From Ureaplasma zalophigenitalium (lineage in GTDB: Bacteria; Bacillota_I; Bacilli_A; Mycoplasmatales; Mycoplasmoidaceae): DNA of 64,000 nucleotides. This document shows, piece by piece, positions 59,617 through 64,000 of the stretch. A program made the position numbers and the translations under genes. Position 1 is the stretch's first letter. Each line of letters starts with the position of its first letter. The notes under the pieces were generated by a model. That model did no database searches, was not told the origin of the DNA, and was given only the letters and a program-made list of their open reading frames with translations. The stretch spans positions 62,001 to 126,000 of the forward strand of contig NZ_JAOXHJ010000001.1 of assembly GCF_025780055.1 (NCBI RefSeq). Direction: 5' to 3'.

Positions 59617-59949
59617 ATGAATCGAATTAAAAAAGGAGATAGTGTTATTGTTATCTCTGGAAAACACAAACAAAAAACAGGAATTGTAATTTCAGTTGAT
59701 CCTAAAAACGAAACTGCGATTGTTGAAGGTGTTAATAAAGTTAAAAAACACCAAAAGAAAGATCAAACACACGAACAAAGTGGAATTTTAGAAAAAGAAG
59801 CACCGATTCGTCTTTGCAAACTAGCTGTTCTTGAAACAAAAGGTAAAGACAAAGGTAAGCCAACAAAAATCAGCTTTGAATTTAATAAAGAAAACAAAAA
59901 AGTGCGTGTTGCGCGAAAAACACGTTCTGAACTTGAAACAAAAAAATAA
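59617..59949 (+). CDS. rplX: Ribosomal protein L24
   Basis: Large-subunit assembly initiator, 110 residues. N-terminal KOW motif [20 protein letters not shown], then [11 protein letters not shown]. Usual length. Confidence 0.96.
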   Translation: MNRIKKGDSVIVISGKHKQKTGIVISVDPKNETAIVEGVNKVKKHQKKDQTHEQSGILEKEAPIRLCKLAVLETKGKDKGKPTKISFEFNKENKKVRVARKTRSELETKK

Positions 59950-59962
59950 GGGGGAGTAATTA

Positions 59963-60517
59963 ATGTCATTTTTAAAAGAATTATACACTAAAACAGTTGT
60001 ACCTAATTTACAAAAAGAATTTGCTTACTCTTCTGTAATGCAAATCCCAAAGGTTGAAAAAATTATTATTAATGCCGGGATTGGCAACGCTGTTGCTGAT
60101 GCTAAAAATTTAGAAGCTGCTGCAAATGAATTATTGTTAATTACTGGTCAAAAACCGGTTTTAACAAAAGCGAAAAACTCAATCGCTACATTCAAATTAC
60201 GTAAAGGACAAGCTATCGGTGCAAAAGTAACTTTACGTGGAGTAAAAATGTGAGCTTTCATGGAAGTTCTATTTAATATCGCTTTACCACGTGTGCGTGA
60301 CTTCAAAGGGATTTCAAACAAATCATTTGATGGACACGGAAATTATACTTTAGGTATTAAAGAACAAATTATTTTCCCACAAGTGGTTTATGATGATGTG
60401 AAATCAGTGCGTGGTTTCGATGTTACATTTGTAACAACAGCTAACACAGACGAAGAAGCTCGTGCTTTATTATTAGGTTTAGGTGCGCCTTTCCAAAAAC
60501 AAAAAGGAGTTAAATAG
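59963..60517 (+). CDS. rplE: Ribosomal protein L5
   Basis: Large-subunit protein contacting 5S rRNA, 184 residues. [47 protein letters not shown] and the end block [21 protein letters not shown] are conserved. One UGA Trp before FMEVLF. Confidence 0.97.
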
Positions 60518-60519
60518 TT

Positions 60520-60705
60520 ATGGCTAAAAAATCATTAATTGCAAAACAATTAAAACACCAAAAATTTGAAGTACGTAACTATACACGTTGCTTACGTTGC
60601 GGAAGAGTACACGCTGTTATGCGTAAATTTAAAGTATGTCGTTTATGCTTTAGATCATTAGCATATAGTGGATCTATCCCTGGTGTTAAGAAAGCATCTT
60701 GATAA
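60520..60705 (+). CDS. rpsN: Ribosomal protein S14, zinc-binding type
   Basis: Small-subunit protein, 61 residues, short zinc-ribbon form. Four cysteines as CLRCG and CRLCF with [10 protein letters not shown] between. It ends in a UGA Trp and TAA. Confidence 0.96.
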
Positions 60706-60723
60706 GAGGAGGATTTAGAAAAT

Positions 60724-61119
60724 ATGTTATACGATCCAATTGCTGAATTAATTACGAAAATCAATAATGGCCGTCGTGCTGTTAAACAAGACGTAATTGT
60801 TCCTACTTCAAAATTAAAAACAGCTATTTTAAAACTGTTGGAAGCCGAAGGATACATTAAAGGTTTTGAAAATAAACTTTCATCTGATAAAAAACCAATT
60901 ACAATTATTAAATTGAAATATAAAAACCAAACTTCTTCTATCAACGGATTTAAACAAATCTCAAAACCAGGTTTAAGAATTTATTCTAAATACCAAGAAC
61001 TTCCTAAAGTATTAAATGGTTTAGGAGTAGCAATTATATCAACTTCTAAAGGTGTAATTAGCGATAAACAAGCGAGAAAGGAACAAACCGGTGGTGAAGT
61101 CATCGCCTATGTTTGATAA
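60724..61119 (+). CDS. rpsH: Ribosomal protein S8
   Basis: Small-subunit protein, 131 residues. DPIAELITKINNGRR at the start, KPGLRIYSKYQELPKVLNGLGVAIISTSKGVISDKQAR at the end; the last residue is a UGA-encoded Trp before TAA, matching the typical A-Y-V-W end. In other bacteria S8 regulates the spc operon. Confidence 0.97.
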
Positions 61120-61130
61120 GGTATTTCAAT

Positions 61131-61679
61131 ATGTCTCGTATAGGAAATAGATTATTACAAGTTCCAAGTACTGTTAGTGTGAATGTTAAAGCAAACGAAG
61201 TTATTCTATCAGGAAACAACCAAACTTTAACTGTAGCTTTTCCGAGTGGTATTATTAGTGTAAAATTTGAAAATCAAACACTAAAAGTAACACGTGCAAA
61301 CGATGAAAAACAATCACGTATGTACCACGGAACGGTTAATGCTAATTTAAATAATGCTATTGTTGGTTTAACAACAGGTTGAAAAAAAGAATTAGATATT
61401 AAGGGTGTTGGTTTCAAAGCTAAAGTTGAAGCTAACAAATTAAATTTAGGATTAGGTTTCTCACACCCCATCATTTTGGACATTCCTAAAGATTTAAATA
61501 TTACTACACCAAGCCCAACTGAAATCTCTATTCAGGGGGCAGATAAAGCAGCTGTCGGAGCGTTCGCTGCCACTATTCGTGGTTATAGACCACCTGAACC
61601 ATATAAAGGTAAAGGTGTGATGTATAAAAACGAACACATTATCCGTAAAGCTGGTAAAACAGCAGATAAGAAGAAATAG
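61131..61679 (+). CDS. rplF: Ribosomal protein L6
   Basis: Large-subunit protein, 182 residues. [17 protein letters not shown] start, [22 protein letters not shown], and [25 protein letters not shown] near the end. An upstream in-frame TTG at 61113 lies within rpsH and is not needed. One UGA Trp. Confidence 0.97.
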
Positions 61680-61694
61680 GAGTTTAAGTAAATT

Positions 61695-62060
61695 ATGAAA
61701 AGAATTAATTTTAGTCGTAATTATAAGAGAACACTTCGTGCTCGCAGAATTGTGAAAAAAATTCGTGCATTACAACTTTATGAACAACGTCCTGTTTTAG
61801 TTGTAAACAAAACTAACGCACATATTTGAGTTCAATTAATTGATTACAACACAAATAAAACCCTAGCTTCATCATCTTCTTTAGCTTTAAAACTAGTTAA
61901 TGGAAACAAAGAAAATGCAGCCAAAGTTGGAGCAGATATTGCTAAAAAAGCAACCGCATTAAACATTAAAAGTGTTATTTTTAACAAAAACGGTAATGAA
62001 TTTCACGGTCGAATTAAAGCTTTAGCTGACGCGGCTCGTGAACATGGTTTAGAATTTTAA
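61695..62060 (+). CDS. rplR: Ribosomal protein L18
   Basis: Large-subunit protein binding 5S rRNA, 121 residues. [33 protein letters not shown] matches the family; the C-terminal [19 protein letters not shown] is the conserved end. One UGA Trp. Confidence 0.96.
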
Positions 62061-62077
62061 GAGGAGGAGAGTCATTT

Positions 62078-62677
62078 ATGTTAGATATTAATAACCAAAC
62101 AACTAATAACGAAGTTATTGAAAACGAAAATGTAGCTGAAAAAGCAACAACAAAAACTCACAAACCTCGTCGTACAAATTTCAAACGTGCTGAGCAAGCA
62201 GTAAGTCCGTATGAAGAACGTGTAGTTAACATTAAAAGAATTTCTAAAACAACAAAAGGTGGACGTATGATGCGTTTCAGTGCTTTAGTTGTTATTGGTG
62301 ATAAAAAAGGTACAGTGGGTTATGGAATGGGGAAATCAAACGAAGTTCCAGATGCAATTAAAAAAGCAATTAAAAATGCTCACAATAACTTAATTAAAGT
62401 TAAACAAACAAAGAACGGTTCAGTTTACCACGATGTTTACGGACGTCATGGTGCTTCAAAAGTTATGCTATTACCTGCACCCCAAGGTACAGGGATTATT
62501 GCAGGTGGATCTGTGCGGGCTGTTATTGAATTAGCAGGCTTTACAGATATTTATACAAAATCACGTGGTTCAAACACAGCAATGAATGTTATCCGTGCCA
62601 CAATCGATGGTTTAACAAAACAAATTAAACCAAGCGAAATCGCAAGACTTCGTGATAAAGATGTTAAAGATTTATAG
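62078..62677 (+). CDS. rpsE: Ribosomal protein S5
   Basis: Small-subunit decoding-fidelity protein, 199 residues. An N-terminal extension of about 40 residues precedes [51 protein letters not shown] and [15 protein letters not shown] are the conserved C-domain blocks. Confidence 0.97.
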   Translation: MLDINNQTTNNEVIENENVAEKATTKTHKPRRTNFKRAEQAVSPYEERVVNIKRISKTTKGGRMMRFSALVVIGDKKGTVGYGMGKSNEVPDAIKKAIKNAHNNLIKVKQTKNGSVYHDVYGRHGASKVMLLPAPQGTGIIAGGSVRAVIELAGFTDIYTKSRGSNTAMNVIRATIDGLTKQIKPSEIARLRDKDVKDL

Positions 62678-62688
62678 GAGGTTTGATC

Positions 62689-63171
62689 ATGGAATTATCA
62701 AATTTACAATATACGCCAAAATCACGTAACCACAAAGAAAAACGTGTAGGACGTGGACATGGTTCAGGTCTTGGTAAAACAAGTGGCCGTGGGCAAGATG
62801 GTCAAAAAGCTCGTAAATCAGGGCAAGTTCGTTTAGCTTTTGAAGGGGGACAAACACCTCTTTATCGTCGTACACCAAAAGTTGGTTTCACAAACTATAA
62901 TTTTAAAAAACATTATAATGTGATTAATTTACACCAATTATCATTGATTACAGATGCGTTAAAAGCTAAAAAAGGATTAAGCGAAGATTTTGTTTATGAT
63001 TTAACATTCTTTAATAATCACGGGTTAATTAAAAATAGCCAATGACCAATTAAAATTATTGGTAACAACGATGTTATTCAAAATACAAAAATTTATGCTC
63101 ATGTGTTCTCAAAAGGTGCACGAGCAAGTATTGAAAAAAATCAATCAGAAGCTATCACTTTAGATAAATAA
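62689..63171 (+). CDS. rplO: Ribosomal protein L15
   Basis: Large-subunit protein, 160 residues. [28 protein letters not shown] with [12 protein letters not shown]-like block is typical. One UGA Trp in the C-terminal half (NSQWPIKII). Start ATG at 62689 with a taggaggt site. Confidence 0.96.
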
Positions 63172-63215
63172 TTAATTTATTAATTATTTATTTTTTCAAT
63201 TTTTAGGAGTTTTTT

Positions 63216-64000
63216 ATGAAAGTAAAAAGTAATAAAAAACAAAGTATCAAACGCTTTTTTGCAATTTTTACAAATAAAAAAGTGTTAGTGGCCATTGCTG
63301 TTACTTTGTCGATTTTAATTCTTTTTAGAATTGGATCAATTGTGCCGATGCCCTATATTAAGATTAATGGTAGCTTTAACCAACAAGGTTCATTCTTTGC
63401 TATCATGAACCTTTTAGGTGGTGGTGGGTTATCGCAGTTTTCAATTTTTGCGATTGGTATAGGCCCGTATATTACCGCGCAGATTATTATGCAGTTGTTA
63501 TCTACTGAACTTATCCCACCCTTATTTAAATTAGCTAAATCAGGGGAAAGAGGGCGAAAAAAAATGGAGGTAATAACACGCCTAGTTACCTTACCATTAG
63601 CTATTATGCAGGCAGTTGTGATTATTAATTTATTATCACAACGAAGCGAATTCGTAACTATTGTTAATGCTCCATTTGCCATTAATTCACCACTGTTCTA
63701 TGTTACCTTCATTTTCTTAATGGTCGCAGGAACTTATGTTTCACTATTTCTAGCCGATATTATTTCGAAAAAAGGTGTCGGAAATGGAATCACCCTTCTG
63801 ATTTTAACCGGAATCATTGCTAATTTATTTAACCAATTTAACGGTGTTTTTAACCGAATGGGTGCTTTAACTCCAGATGTAGCAAAAAAAGTTATTGGTT
63901 TTATCTTATATGTAGCTTTTTATTTATTAATTTTATTTGGAGTAACATTTATCAATAGTGCAACACGAAAAGTTCCTATCCAACAAACAGGTCAAGCGTT
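63216..64000 (+). CDS. secY: Preprotein translocase subunit SecY, 3' truncated by the window
   Basis: Main pore-forming subunit of the Sec channel; about 261 residues lie in the window. Helix 1 follows the start, then RIGSIVPMPYI with the plug region, GIGPYITAQIIMQLLS of helix 2 and the cytoplasmic loop KSGERGRKK. GNGITLLILTGII follows further on. The ribosome site aggag is seven bases before the ATG. The gene runs off the window end. Confidence 0.95.
   Translation, partial: MKVKSNKKQSIKRFFAIFTNKKVLVAIAVTLSILILFRIGSIVPMPYIKINGSFNQQGSFFAIMNLLGGGGLSQFSIFAIGIGPYITAQIIMQLLSTELIPPLFKLAKSGERGRKKMEVITRLVTLPLAIMQAVVIINLLSQRSEFVTIVNAPFAINSPLFYVTFIFLMVAGTYVSLFLADIISKKGVGNGITLLILTGIIANLFNQFNGVFNRMGALTPDVAKKVIGFILYVAFYLLILFGVTFINSATRKVPIQQTGQA

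Noticed and set aside
61113-61130. TTG at 61113 as the start of rplF
   Set aside because: It lies within the end of rpsH; the ATG at 61131 gives the standard L6 N terminus.

Overview
This window is AT-rich chromosomal DNA of a mollicute that reads UGA as tryptophan. In at least two thirds of the genes the correct frame runs through in-frame TGA codons at positions where the family has Trp, and every gene I checked ends in TAA or TAG. The gene order points to the Mycoplasma pneumoniae/Ureaplasma lineage: tmk-holB-mnmE-tatD; rpsF-ssb-rpsR-rplI-dnaB-lipoprotein-ung-gatCAB; rpmG-secE-nusG; infC-rpmI-rplT; and the S10-spc ribosomal cluster. From memory this resembles M. genitalium MG006-009 and MG090-100. 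I cannot name the species. I see no tRNA, rRNA, CRISPR array, insertion sequence or phage gene, and no gene-free stretch longer than about 240 bases.

Layout. (1) 1-9751, plus strand: DNA metabolism and tRNA modification (tmk, holB, mnmE, tatD), then a four-gene BMP-family nucleoside-type ABC importer (lipoprotein, double ATPase, two permeases). (2) 9988-12358: a copper-chaperone-like protein and a P1B ATPase under their own promoter. (3) 12486-22357: rpsF-ssb-rpsR, then rplI-dnaB-lipoprotein-ung-ECF S component-gatCAB. (4) 22490-39525, minus strand: a lipoprotein, rpoC, rpoB, a glycolytic block (pyk, eno, an unknown membrane protein, gpmI, tpiA) and a ferritin-like protein. (5) 39633-42886, plus: hpt-purA-purB, a purine salvage route from hypoxanthine to AMP. 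(6) 42930-44976, minus: mgtE-msrA. (7) 45177-51703, plus: rpmG-secE-nusG, a membrane protein, fhs and an amino-acid permease. (8) 51893-64000, plus: infC-rpmI-rplT behind a structured leader, then rpsJ through secY, which the window edge truncates.

The most interesting observations are these. Ribosomal protein L22 carries a C-terminal half of about 200 residues that looks like an ASCH (PUA-like) domain. The BMP-family lipoprotein appears circularly permuted: the N-terminal strand motif of the family sits at its C terminus. One permease of the same importer has an extra soluble tail of about 350 residues. The infC leader is closed by a perfect 12-bp long-range stem. The ferritin-like protein seems to lack its ferroxidase ligands. 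RpoB carries the Asn associated with natural rifampicin insensitivity in mollicutes.
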